NCBI GenBank assembly: GCA_049999725.1
Contig: JBNGIS010020634.1
Span: 22,103-52,475 of the forward strand
Length of the DNA: 30,373 nt
Direction of reading: 5' to 3'
Origin: Haplomitrium mnioides
Lineage: Eukaryota; Marchantiophyta; Haplomitriopsida; Calobryales
The translations under genes were made by a program, and so were the position numbers. How positions within the stretch are numbered: position 1 is the stretch's first letter; each line of letters starts with the position of its first letter. This document shows positions 1 to 10,249 of this stretch, one piece after another. The notes beneath the pieces are model-generated. The model was not told the DNA's origin, searched no databases, and worked only from the letters and a program-made list of their open reading frames with translations.

Positions 1-962
1 CCTTAGCCTTACAACAAGTTTTGCTTTTGTTGCTTTGAATCAAGAGCCCTTTGCAAGAAAAACAATAACAGGAACCATTTTTGTTGTTTGAAAATCCTAT
101 ATACACACAGGATTTGTTCTTGTTTCTTTTAAAACTAGTCGCGACAAATGTCAAAAAAATCATGGTATAAGTGTTGTTGCGTTTATCCTATGCGTGCATA
201 GGATTAGTTGTTGTCTTTGCTCATCCTATGCTCGTCTAGGATGTGTTTTGGTTTTTTTAGTCTTTTGCAAACAAAGAGTCCAAGCTACCTTTGAAACTCT
301 AGTTCCAGTTTGTGACCTTCTGTTAGCAAATCTTGCTTTTCTCCTTTAAAAACTTTTGTTTACTTTTAGTCAAATAGATTTTGCTTTATTTAAATTACCT
401 AAAGTTTATTTTTAATCTTTTAAAAAAATTTCACTTCTACCAATCTAAATATTTGTTTAAGATGATTTGAATATTTTTAGTATCTAAGGTTATTTTTTGG
501 AGTTCCAAACATCAACATATGTTACATTGAACGATTTTTATGTCTTTTTGCTTTGTGATGATGTAGTCAAATAAAACGTTCGCCGATGGACAAAAGTACT
601 TAGGAATCGTCATTGATGGAATGGTTCAGAAGAAAACTGCTATTTCACATTGGCCTTCACCACCAAAAAACATTGATAAAGATTTTTAAGTGTCTGTGCA
701 TGTTGTTGGTGCCTTAATATTCAATCATGCTCTTTCTTCGAGGCTCTTCTTAACATATGTGACTTGAGAAGTGATTTAATTTGATAGTTAATGTGCTCAC
801 CAAAATATTATATGAGTTTGAAGGGCCGTTGATATATAACCTAAAACTTTTGGCACACTTTCACTTAGATGTAGAGCTTTATACCCGTTTTTCTTTTAGA
901 TCTGAATCAAAAAACAAAATCTTTTGCATGCATAGAGTTTGTTGCAAAAACTACAACGTTCA
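1..962 (+). mobile_element. Internally deleted copy of the DUF7869-type element
   Basis: Bases 1 to about 825 match the reverse complement of 12834 down to about 12109. Bases 826 to about 962 then match the reverse complement of 10384 down to about 10252. About 1.7 kb of the longer inverted copy is therefore missing, with a shared TTG at the junction. The part lost encodes the second half of the putative catalytic domain and the whole C-terminal region, so this copy cannot make a working protein. It begins at or beyond the window edge. Shared sequence ends just after an AACG near 955-962, where the longer copy meets a gypsy fragment; that is probably one terminus of the element. Confidence 0.75.
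567..835 (+). pseudogene. DUF7869-type protein, truncated exon
   Basis: A TAG acceptor at 564-566 after a T-rich tract opens an exon reading FADGQKYLGIVIDGM, then SPPKNIDKD, VHVVGALIFNHALSS and RLFLTYV. The same frame occurs in the inverted copy at 12348-12115. In-frame stops appear from about 679. The exon ends at a deletion junction near 826, before the LQLDNT and VGHVHDQID motifs of the longer copy. This copy keeps TGG in ISHWPSPPK where the longer copy has TAG, so neither copy is simply the parent of the other. Coding in the past is clear from conserved frame between copies. Function is inferred only from the family. Confidence 0.65.
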
Positions 963-1292
963 CCGTCTATATGCTTAGTTGTAGAAGTATGAACCCTATA
1001 CTCGCATAGACTTTGATTTGCAAGTTGAATTGTTGTGCATTCAAAAACTCTTCTACGGAACCTAAAACCTAGATTCTTGATAATATTATTGTGGAGTGTT
1101 CAGATGGTGAGTTCGGATTTCTATGCACGGATAGACTTTGGGGTGTAGTGTTTAGATGTTGAGCTTGGATTCCTATGCACACATAGATTTTGGAGTGGAA
1201 GTCCAAGCCTTCCACAAGTTCTACTTCTCACATACAACCCTCAAGCTTCTACATACAAAGACTACTAGTTAGAACTTAGTTTGTACACAAGT
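963..1292. repeat. Spacer with three degenerate CTATGC-NN-GCATAG palindromes
   Basis: No gene is seen here. Three inverted-repeat sites occur at 996-1009, 1130-1145 and 1173-1186, each CTATGC or CTATAC, two bases, then GCATAG or a one-mismatch version. Each is followed by GACTTTG or GATTTTGGAGT. They belong to the palindrome family also seen at 185-242, 12590-12644, 14171-14240, 15343-15530 and 29024-29224. Confidence 0.55.
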
Positions 1293-1392
1293 NNNNNNNN
1301 NNNNNNNNNNNNNNNNNNNNNNNNNNNNNNNNNNNNNNNNNNNNNNNNNNNNNNNNNNNNNNNNNNNNNNNNNNNNNNNNNNNNNNNNNNNN
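1293..1392. other. Assembly gap (100 N)
   Basis: Exactly 100 N, the usual placeholder for a join of unknown length. Distances across it are unreliable. Confidence 0.98.
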
Positions 1393-2184
1393 TTCATTGA
1401 ATTATAAATTGTTTTTCAATGCCTAAAACATTTTTTGAAGCCCACTTAAACTTTTGCTTTCATGGATTTTCAACTACAAATGAAAGTTTCTTTCTTGCTT
1501 GAACTTTAAAATAGAGCTCCTAAATCCATGCAATGTTTTGTTTTGTTGGTTTCTTGTGTCTAGAATTGCAAACTCATTCCATTGACTTCTAGTCTACTTG
1601 GGTTTTTTCTTTTTGTTTTGTAATATTTTTCCAAAAAAGAACGTTTCAAAAAGCACCATATGTATGCATATGTAGAGTTTGTACAATCAAACATNNNNNN
1701 NNNNNNNNNNNNNNNNNNNNNNNNNNNNNNNNNNNNNNNNNNNNNNNNNNNNNNNNNNNNNNNNNNNNNNNNNNNNNNNNNNNNNNNNNNNNNNGCTCTA
1801 TCATGCTTGTTGAAATGGCCAAAAATGAACCTTAAAAACTCATGTGCTTTTTGTTCACTAAAAATAACCTCATTTTTTATGTTTTTAAAGCTCATAAACG
1901 ACAATTTTTCCTAAAAAGAAAGGTTCTTGTTTTGAGTAGTTTGTTCTTGGCTCAAAGTAGTGGTAGTTTTTTAGTTCTAATTTCATTGTCTTTGGCTTTA
2001 TTTCCTATCTGCTTGGAAAATAACTATTGTTCTTAGTTGCTGCTCTCAACATCATTGTTGTCTTTTTTTTTGGTGCTCCTTTTCTTTCTGTATCCTCCCA
2101 ACACGCACCTTGACTTCCTATTTTGAAGCCTAATAGATCTTTTGGTTTATTCTTGAACGCTATGTGCAAAGAATGTAGCTTGAC
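1393..2184. other. AT-rich stretch without a recognisable gene
   Basis: The stretch is T-rich with short homopolymers and is interrupted by a second 100-N gap at 1695-1794. No LTR pair partner, RNA gene or protein motif was recognised. Its right part, from about 2050, may be LTR sequence of the gypsy element whose integrase ends at 2186, but no second copy in the window confirms this. Confidence 0.4.
1695..1794. other. Assembly gap (100 N)
   Basis: Exactly 100 N. Open frames that run through it are artefacts. Confidence 0.98.
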
Positions 2185-2185
2185 T

Positions 2186-3290
2186 CTATTCTAGAACTCC
2201 CCAGGATGACAATGGTTTGGTGGTAGGGAACAAAATACAAGAGAGAGAGAGAGAGACTAACAAAACAAGGAGTAGGCCATAACACGTAGCACGATTGGTA
2301 TTCATAGGGGCAGCAAAAGCAATACTATCTAATGTGGCAAGGCTCTGATAGCCATGAGGATGGATAGCAGTCACCTTGTAAGTGCTAGACCAATATGAGG
2401 TGAAATTTGGAGAAAACTTCAGGAATCTTATGTCAGAAACTAGAACTAGATCATTAACCTCAAACATTCTCAACTTAATTTTTCTATCATGTATGAGTTT
2501 GGTTTGGTATTGGTAGGAAAAATGAAGGTCTGAGGCTTATATACAATCTTCTTGTAGACTTTCTAGAGTAGCAAGATAGTGTTCCAAGGACTCCAAGGGT
2601 CCTAATTAATTGATAATGGTTACACGCAAAAAACGAACTTGGATCTTAATGGGAAACAATGCCTCTTGCTTGTACATCAGATAGAAAAGTGTGAACCCAG
2701 TGGCACTCCTAGACATGGAGCAGTAGGGTCATAATGCCACAAGTAGATGCTCATCCTAGTTCGATCAATGATAAGAGATGGTTTTGGTTTGAATAACTTT
2801 AAGGATTTTGTTGGTGCCCTCGGCCTTGCCATTTTCTTGAGGATGGTATAGGGAAGATAAACAATGGCGGATGGAGAACAAGGCTTTGAAAGCTTCAATG
2901 ACATCATTCAGAAAATGGGTGCCACGGTTATTGACCAACTCTAAAAGATAGCTATATTTGGTCAACACTTAGAAATACAAAAAGGATGCAGTTGATATAC
3001 CATTATCAACATGAAGTGTTATGGATTCCGCTTATTTGGTGACGTAATTAGTTGTTGCAAGTATATACTAGTTTCTACGAGACCAAGATGGTGATGCAAT
3101 AGGACCTATAAAATCCAATCCCCAATTCTCAAATGTAGACAAGGGAAAGATGGGTACTAAAGACATCTCCATATTATGTGTGGGCTTGCCAGTACACTGG
3201 TATGCATCACATGTATGAGAAAATCTATGGGAATCTACAAATTTAGTAGGCCACCAATAGCTTGAAAAGAGCACTTTTTGAGTTGTAGTA
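2186..3290 (-). pseudogene. Gypsy integrase, copy 1
   Basis: Read on the minus strand, the zinc-binding end and start of the catalytic core appear near 3274-3068 as SSYWWPTKFVDSH, then CDAYQCTGKPTHN and FENWGLDFIGPIASPSW. The second half of the core follows at 2968-2765 as ELVNNRGTHFLNDVIEAF and HPQENGKAEGTNKILK. The C-terminal part at 2473-2186 starts FEVNDLVLVSD and contains YKVTAIHPHGYQSLATLDS, the usual post-core beta-barrel pattern. These segments lie in different frames or are separated by stops, so the enzyme is dead. Integrase would insert the cDNA of the element into the host genome. The segment 3294-3098, covering the zinc end and first part of the core, is exactly what copy 2 has lost. 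Confidence 0.8.
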
Positions 3291-3364
3291 TTTTATGCAA
3301 AATGTTCTCCACACGTAGAGGTGTGATAGCTCTGTAAAACTTGTGTTGTATAAGAAGGTACTAA

Positions 3365-4048
3365 TTATCTGTGCAAAATTCCATCCATGCTCATTTGATG
3401 CAAAATACTCAAGAGAATAGTGTAGGGAGTAGCAGATGTGGTGAAAGCCTGACAATGGTTAGAGTTGATATGTCCTGGAAGAGTCCCACTAATGAGATAA
3501 GCAATGAAATGGTTGTACAAAAGATAGGCAACCAACAATAGATAGGGAGGTTTAGGGCTGGCCTCTGTTGTGAGCAAGATGGAAATATGAGAAACCCAGA
3601 AGTCTAGAATACAATCATCCAAGGAGTCTTGATTAGAGATCCCTGGAACACGTGATAGGTCACAATTGCCATGCTTAGTCCCTAGTCGCACTTGTAAATG
3701 AAAATTGAACTCTTGAAGGCGAAGGACCTAGTAGGCCAAACGTCCAATAAGATAATGTTTGTTTATAATGTACTTTAAAGAATCATGATCCACAATAAAA
3801 GTAAAAGGGTAGCCCAAAAAGTAATGTGAAAATCTTAAAACTGCATAAATTAGTCTGCAGGCCTCACGCTCATTTATATTGTAGTTTCTCTCAGCTATGC
3901 TTAGCTGGTGCCTAACGTAATAGATAGCACATTCCTTTATGTCAAGGTTTTGTGCCAATATTGCGCCCATGGTATTCACCATGACCAAAAATAAAAGGGA
4001 CCAATTTATCGAAGTTATAAAATGTAAAGAGGTCAACACATCCTTCAA
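3365..4048 (-). pseudogene. Gypsy RNase H and connection, copy 1
   Basis: At 4048-3728 the frame reads GAILAQNLDIKECAIYYVR, then ERNYNINEREACRLIYAVLRF and a segment ending FIVDHDSLKYII. This is the RNase H type fused after gypsy reverse transcriptase: the acidic residue before KEC, the E of NINERE and the VDHDSL segment match its active-site strands. RNase H removes the RNA template during cDNA synthesis. The frame then passes into RLGTKHGNCDLSRV (3691-3650), corresponding to the conserved HGNADxLSR link towards integrase. The track is interrupted by stops near 3728. The same region of copy 2 lies at 22870-23239. Confidence 0.8.
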
Positions 4049-4060
4049 GGCCTAGAAAGC

Positions 4061-5300
4061 ATGTTAATAGTCCTCAAACCATATAAAGGGAACTGTATGC
4101 CTTGTCAGTTGATAGAGAAGGGCGACTATTTTGGTATAGTTCAAGCAATACCGCTGATAATAGATCAATGTTATGAGAAAGTGCTGTATTTGTTTGACGA
4201 TTGTAGGTGGTGGAAGGGAGAGAATAATGCTAATTTGGTTGTAGCAAAAGAAAACCATCTAGAAAATTGCAGCATTAATTCCGAGCTCCGTTGTCTAGAA
4301 TAGTGTTTATAAACAGAATAGAGAAATGTTCAGGTATGGTGACAACATTGAGAGCCTTAAAATCACCACAGACCCTGACTAACCCAATTGGTTTGGAACT
4401 ACCATGATTGGCAAGACCCTGTTTGTAAGACCTACTTGGGAAATGATACTCCCATGCAACATCTTTGTAATGTATTTGTAAACTAGATTTGTATATTTTG
4501 AATTCAGCCTACAAGGACGTTTGGAAATGGGACGAGCATCTAATCTTTACCAGATTCGGTACTAATATATGGATGGTGGAATACTGTTCATTTCATCATA
4601 TTCCCATGCAAAGACATCAATATACTTATGGACCTATTGCAAGAAAGCCGGTTCTTAGGTCTTAGAAATACCCTCATAAACTTTAAGGCTTTTGTGCTTT
4701 GTTGGAGGGACATACAAGTCCTTGAATTGCACTTCAAGAAAATTATAGACAAGAAGGAGATTGCCAAAAAGATCAAAGTCATTCTTGTTGGTATCTAGGA
4801 CCAAAACTCTAAATGTTGTATCAACCAGAGATAGATCAGTAAGTTGCTTCTTCAGAGATTGAGGGGAAGGAGAAGGGATGTGGGTATACATAGAGAGGAT
4901 GATGTATTGACTTGGGGGTTGGATCATAAATGTAGTTGTGCCTGATTTTGTTTCAGTTATGGATGCCCAAGGAGCAAGGGATATTGGCTCTTCTACATTC
5001 TACACACTATGTAAGAAAAGGTAATGAACCAAGTGTTCTTGGTTAGCAAAGAGGATTGGTACATTCTGTATGACACCAAAGAGCAGAATATTATTGCCAT
5101 CAACTAAGCAACGAACAAGAAATGTTTTTTGTAAAGCACTTGTAAGATATCTAATGAAGCATAGTATCTTATGTTATGATGTTGATAGCAGATCAAGTGC
5201 ATAAGTGTGTTGCTGAAATCATGATCTCATCAATTAAAATAGTAGTTGCCGGTGTCTCATGGTCATATATGGAGACCATATGGACAAGTGATAAGGAGTC
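4061..5300 (-). pseudogene. Gypsy protease and reverse transcriptase, copy 1
   Basis: A protease remnant near 5260-5160 reads TTILIDEIMISATHLCT, stop, SAINIITYDTML; the stop falls where the catalytic Asp-Ser/Thr-Gly would be. The reverse transcriptase lead-in follows at about 4927-4585 (SLKVYEGISKT, stop, then a VHKYIDVFAWEYDEM-like segment), and RVCGDFKALNVVTIPEH is recognisable further on. At about 4238 the sequence jumps: roughly 375 bases present in copy 2 at about 23426-23798, including the FGLCN motif, are missing. The thumb and tether lie at 4258-4064. The enzyme would copy element RNA into DNA; here it is clearly inactive. Frame changes and several stops are present. Confidence 0.7.
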
Positions 5301-6500
5301 GTTTTATGTAGGTTGGTTTGCTACTAGGGGGATCAGAGATTGGAATGATATAGATGGAAGGAGAAGAAAGGGGTTGTAAATTAGAAGAGCAGAAGGTGTG
5401 AGGCATTTGGCTGACTTTGCCTTGCTGGCATCCACAAAATGGGTAGAATGTGCTTTCTTTTTAAGCAAGCCAAAGGATGGTCGAAGAGAATTCTGGGTGG
5501 GAGCGTGAAGGCATAATAGTTTGCCAACAAAAATGTGAGCATGCTGATGAGCCACATCTGCAAATATATCATACGGTGAGATATTTTGCAAGAACAAGGA
5601 AGAGCCTTGCAATTGTGGCATCTCATGGAAATCCCTCGCACAATCTTCTTGGCAAAGAGATTCAGAACTACGGATGGAGCAACATGATCTATTCTGGTAG
5701 GAGAGGAAATGGTAATATCTGGTTCGATAAGAGAAGGAGAAAGACCCACTAACGTATGTGCTAGAACTCTGAAGGGGACATCATCACGAACTCTATTGGG
5801 GTTCAAAACACTTGTAAAGTGAAGAATGGGCACTCAAGTTGGCGGAGCAGCCAAAGGAGAGGTTGTTGCTGCATTTGGTTCTTCAGAACAAAAAAGGACA
5901 ATAAGTGTGGGAAATTGGGTCCATGATCTACATGTAATATTGACTGGGACTACTTGGAGTTGTTGGGCATTCTGAGGTGAACAAGCATTGGAAGTAGAGG
6001 GGAGGAGAAGAGTGAGAACCACATGAAAAGCATCCAACAATTGAGGTTGAGCTGCAAGTGTCAAGGCAAGTTGTTGAGATGGCTCAGCTACCAGTGCCTG
6101 GTTGGGCTGCGCTTGGTAGTTTGTGATTTAAGGTTGTGGGGGAGCAAACCTAGAGCCAAAATTCTAATTGAGTTTTTGGGATGATTAGTACTAGTGTTAT
6201 TGCTAATATTGAGGAGGATGAGAATAGGTATTAGAATGCTGAAATTGCGAAGCCTAATGGAAGTCATATTGGTTGTGACGAGCTTGTTGTTGGGGATAAA
6301 AAAAGATGGTTTTGATGATAGGCTTAGTATTGAGGTTGTTGCATGTACTAGGGCTGATGTTGAGCATTATAAGAGTTTTCATATTGGCCTTGATGCTTGA
6401 ACCAATTTTTTTAAGACCTTTGATTGGGGTAGCCCTTATTTGGGCACTCATACATAGGCTAAGACCAATTTTTGTAATATTGCCTAGTATGAGGATGAGG
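5301..6500 (-). pseudogene. Gypsy gag-pol linker region, copy 1
   Basis: Between the gag zinc knuckle (6501-6542) and the protease remnant, the minus strand is Gln/Asn/Pro/Ser-rich in its readable frames. One frame is nearly open from 6064 to 5381 across a stop at 5834. A KCKALPC-like cysteine cluster near 5640 also appears in copy 2 at about 25160. No catalytic motif is visible. The region aligns with copy 2 at about 24900-26062, so it is element sequence, not an independent gene. Confidence 0.55.
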
Positions 6501-7877
6501 GCAGTCTTGAGAGATGTGGTGTGGGCTATGGCAATTATAGCATTTTCGTCTCAAAAGAGGGTGAGGGTGAGTAAAAGGAGGATTTTCCCCTTGCTATGTG
6601 GCCACTTAAGGATAGCTCTACTAGTGACAAGGAGCTGGTTGCACAATGAGGGGAGTGTGATATGTTGAGGTAGGAACCTGACTTATCGATGGGGCCTATT
6701 GGGAAAGGTTTTAGGAGCCAACAACTGTTGTAAGAGGAGAAACAACGGCTAAATTCACATTGGCATTTGTTCTGACCTCTACAAGTTGAAGCCCTTGCTA
6801 GATAGGACAGATAGTCATGTCATGGTCTGAGGATAGACATAGATCACACCAAGTAGTCAAAGGACAAGCCTCTAATGGAGAATGCTGCTAATTACAACTG
6901 GTGCACCAAACACTAGTGGGCTGAGATTGGACGTTCAACCCAACACCTAAATGTACCATTTGGATCTTCATATTTTCCATTTTGGCAACTAGAAGAGTGC
7001 TCATATCATTCCTCACATCATCTTAAAAATTAGAAAATTCATCTTGATAAGAGTTAGATGCTACCAAGGATTTGTCTCGACAAGAGTTGGATGCTACCAT
7101 GGGAGAATGTTGTTGTTGGGGTGCTTGTGGAGCCAATTGAGAAGCATGTGAGGCACCACAACCAATGGTACTAGCACTTGGCAAGTCGTTGGAGGAAAAG
7201 AAAGAGGTAAAAGCAAAGTGCTCAAGCCGTAAAAGCATCTTCTCATAAGTGGTGGCAACCTAAATAGCTCGGTCTAAAGTTTGCGGGTTGTGGAGCAACA
7301 CATGCTCTTGGATAGAGTTGGGAAGTCCTTTGATAAAAAAATTGGTCTCATCTTTGATTGGACGTGGAGTTCTTTGTTTGCTAACTACCACCTTAAACTT
7401 GTTGATGTAGTCTTGAATGGATTCTTTGACAAACATCGAAATGCAAAAGAAATCATCCCAAGCACGGTCATAATGGTATGCTAGATGAAAACAGTCTGGG
7501 AAGGCAAAAAGGAGATCAAGTTAAGATACAATGGTAGTTGCCTCTTGAAAGTACCAATTGATGGCATTGCCATCCAAGGTGGTAAGGAATTGATGTCTAA
7601 GAACATCCTCAACATGACTTATAGTTGCGGCCAAAGCAAGAAAATGATTTAGATGCGTATCAACATCTACTCTATCCACAACCATTTGACCTGTAAATTT
7701 CTGGCAAGTGTGTTGGATGGTAATGTTGGTTGAAAAGTCATTGCTGGAATAAGATTGATGAAAAGAGAGGGGGAAACTGGCATAGGACTTTTCCAACTGG
7801 GATGTGGAGAACAAAGACACCTACAAACATAACGATTGGTTCTAGAAAGAGTGGGGAGGAGTGGGGGGACGCTTCAT
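6501..7877 (-). pseudogene. Gypsy gag with CCHC zinc knuckle, copy 1
   Basis: One frame can be followed from an ATG at 7877 to a zinc knuckle at 6542-6501 with no net frameshift. It is interrupted by stops, for example at 7521 and near 7260. The capsid part contains FTGQMVVDRVDVDTHLNHF, HVEDVLRHQFLTTLDGNAI and NWYF, then a helical stretch with YINKFKVVV and FFIKGLPNSIQEHVLLHN, typical of Ty3/gypsy gag. The knuckle is CYNCHSPHHISQDC, which fits C-x2-C-x4-H-x4-C exactly and would bind element RNA. Copy 2 has the identical knuckle at 26104-26063. The start is chosen because copy 2 also begins with a Met-Lys-x-Pro-Pro pattern at the equivalent place. Confidence 0.8.
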
Positions 7878-8030
7878 ACACAAAGTGAAACAGAAGTGTT
7901 TTCATGAGATTCAGGTTTAGACTCAAAAATTCTAGAAAAGGATGTACCACAAAAAGTAAAAGAAACTTGTAAATAACAGAAATAACAAGAAAGAAAAGTT
8001 GTAGCACACCTCAGATCTAGAATGTAAGTG

Positions 8031-8570
8031 TATTGAAGTGAATCAAAGATAAACTTGACAATCCACTGAATGTTAAGGTACTTTGGCACTCAAGAGCAGA
8101 AAGAAGTCCTAAAAGAACACGAAGAATAGTAAGACAAATGGAACTACAACCTAGATCACATGTTAGTAGTAGGTTTAATGTCGTCAAAACTCAGAGTGTC
8201 TAGAGGGATCCATGTTGCCAACCACGAGAGTTTCTCAATGGCCTCTACCCACATGCAATATAAGAAATGATTTAAGGTCATGTCACAACCTTTTTCCATT
8301 TCAACGAATTACATTATGGGTGTGTGAGACTCATCACACCTCATAGTGGAGTCAACTATGAGAGGCTACACAAAAACAACTAGGTAGAAGAAAGGGAAAT
8401 GATGCTAATGTTAGGTTTAAGCATAGCAATGGAGAGGGAAACCTTGCCTTTGGTAGGTTGTAGTATAGTTCTAACTTGATGGTTTGTAGGCTTATAACAA
8501 AACACTAGTACTTCTAAGAAGTATATGACAGAGATGTAGGTATCAATCTTCATGTGGTCAACTTTCTCTG
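8031..8570. other. Possible gypsy 5' LTR or leader, unconfirmed
   Basis: No protein motif was recognised. This stretch lies immediately 5' (minus strand) of the gypsy gag, where an LTR and leader should be. It cannot be confirmed: copy 2 is cut off at this point by a copia LTR, and no matching sequence was found at the 3' side of copy 1 (1400-2184). No convincing primer-binding site was found. Confidence 0.35.
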
Positions 8571-10092
8571 CGACTGGTCTTCATTGATTGCAGCCTTCCA
8601 TTCAAAGTTCAAGGTTCAGTATTGTGTAAATTGGTCCTAGGTTCATTCGCCCAAGTTCAGCCTTCCTTCAATGTGTAGGTTTCAATGTAGATATCCGCCT
8701 TCATGTGATCAACATTCCTTTAGAATCGGATCTGCCTTCCCTTTGGAGTTAGACCCTGTTTTTTGCAGAATTTGCTCTTCTTTGTTTCAGAATTCAGGTT
8801 TCAAGGTGCGGGCTACAGATGTCAGATTTCAGGTTTTAGATTTCAGGTTGCAGATTTCAGATTTCAGACCAGATTTTGGGTTTCAGATCGAATTTCAAGC
8901 CTTAGAACAGATTTCAGGATGCAGAGCAAGATTTTGTGTAGATTTCAGTTTTCCTTTGGTTCGGGGATCCACTTTCCCATAGGCAAGGTCAGCCTTCCTT
9001 CATCTTTACGTGAGTTGGTCCCAGGTTTGGTCCCTCGAGTTCAGCCCCTTCAATGTGCAGGTTTGATGTAGATATTCGTCTTCGTGTCATCGGCCTTCTT
9101 TAAGACTAAAATCTGCCTTCTGCTCATAGTATTTGGTGTAGGGTTTGGTCTTCTTTGGTTTAGGTTTCAAGTTCAGATTTCAAGTTTCAGATTTGGAACA
9201 GGGGTCAGCCACACTACAGTTCAGGGATCGGCTTGTTTCTATAGCAAGATAAGCCTTCTGTTGGTTTTGTATGAGCTGGCCCTAGGTTCAGTCTCCCAAG
9301 TGTAGCCTTCTCAAGTTCAGCCTTTCTTCATTGTGTGGATTTTGATTCATGTGATCCGTCTTCCTTTAGATCAGGATCCGCCTTCCATGCGGGGTGTGAC
9401 CTTGTATTGTGCAGAGTTTGATCTTATGTGGTTCAGATTTCAGGTTTCGGATCGGGTTCGGAGTTTCGTGTAGAGATCAGCCTTTCTTCAGTGTGGGGAT
9501 CAGCTTTCTCTCAGAGCACGCTCAACCTTCCTTCAGCCTTGCATGGGTTGGTCCCAAGTTCAGTCTCTTGAGTTCGGCCTCTTCGGTGTGCAGATTTGAT
9601 GTAGACAGCCGTCTTCATGTGGTCAACCTTCCTCCAGATTGGGATTCGCCTTCCATTCAAAGTTCTGGCCTTGTACTTGGTGTAGGGTTTGATCTTCTGG
9701 TTCAGATTCCAGGTTTCAAAGTTCAAATAGGGGTCAGCTTTTCTTTGATTCAAGGATTTGCCTTCAGATTAAGAGCTCCCTTCCTTTGGACTTCTGTGAT
9801 CTGGTCCTAGGTTCAGTCACCCACATTCGGCCTTCCTTCGGTGTGCAGATTTTGATTCATGTGATCCCCCTTCCTTTAGATTCAGATCCACCTTCCATGT
9901 GCGACCATGTGTTCTTTCTCCAATTCGGGGATCAGCTTTCATTCGGGGCAGGATCAGCCTTCTATTCAGAATTCATAGTTCAGCCTCGTATGGATTGGTC
10001 TCCCAAGTTCCGTATCCCAAATTCAGTCTTCCTTTGGTGTAGATATCAGCCATCCTTCAATCTATGGGTCAGCCTTCCTTCAAGTCGAGCTC
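8571..10092. repeat. Degenerate tandem array 1 with about 250-bp higher-order units
   Basis: Short T-rich words such as GATTTCAG, GGTTTCA, CAGCCTTCCTTC and GATCAGCCTT repeat throughout. A larger unit can be traced by its start, a TGTGCAG/TGTAGGTTT word followed by GATGTAGATAT or GATTCATGTGATC. It recurs at about 8671, 9056, 9335, 9588 and 9841, giving spacings of 385, 279, 253 and 253. Read on the minus strand, words such as CACACCGAAGAGGCCGA match the 21-bp array attached to the LINE 3' end at 20983-22198, in inverted orientation. Open frames in the array (for example 8671-9071) are low-complexity by-products. Confidence 0.75.
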
Positions 10093-10249
10093 GGCCATCT
10101 CAACCCACTAGTGTTTGGTGCATCAGTTGTTATTAGCAACATTGTCTATTAGAGGCTTGTCCTCTGACTACTTGGTGTGATCTATGCCTATCCTCGGACC
10201 ATGACACAACTATTTGTCCTATCTAGCAAGGGCTTCAACTTGTAAAGGT
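10093..10249 (+). mobile_element. Inverted gypsy fragment, 157 bases
   Basis: This is the reverse complement of about 6768-6930 in gypsy copy 1, including CCACTAGTGTTTGGTGCA and AGAGGCTTGTCCTCTGAC. It carries internal gypsy sequence between the zinc knuckle and capsid regions and has no coding value. On the left it abuts tandem array 1. On the right it ends at 10249, where the DUF7869 element starts, which helps to fix that element's end. Confidence 0.8.

Larger units (their letters stand above)
2185..8030 (-). mobile_element. Ty3/gypsy retrotransposon, copy 1 (decayed)
   Basis: On the minus strand the order is gag with a CCHC knuckle, protease, reverse transcriptase, RNase H, integrase. Integrase after RNase H is the Ty3/gypsy order. 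The element is broken by in-frame stops and by a deletion of about 375 bases in the reverse transcriptase. Long stretches align with a second copy in the same orientation at 22199-27578, by eye at about nine bases in ten. Alignment to copy 2 stops at about 8030, where copy 2 is interrupted by a copia LTR. Copy 1 may therefore run further right, into the LTR-like stretch 8031-8570. Neither LTR is proven. Confidence 0.85.

Noticed and set aside
1560-1914. Open frames on both strands through the N gap at 1695-1794
   Set aside because: They exist only because N was read as sense codons.
1393-2184. Gypsy 3' LTR
   Set aside because: No match to the stretch 8031-8570 was found, so an LTR pair cannot be claimed.
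7874-8089. Hydrophobic minus-strand frames 5' of gypsy gag as an envelope-like or leader peptide
   Set aside because: They lie 5' of gag, not 3' of pol where an env-like gene would be, and are not conserved as open frames in copy 2.
8671-10136. Several plus-strand open frames of 70-130 codons in array 1
   Set aside because: Overlapping frames on the same repetitive DNA, composition dictated by TTCAG-type words, no motif.
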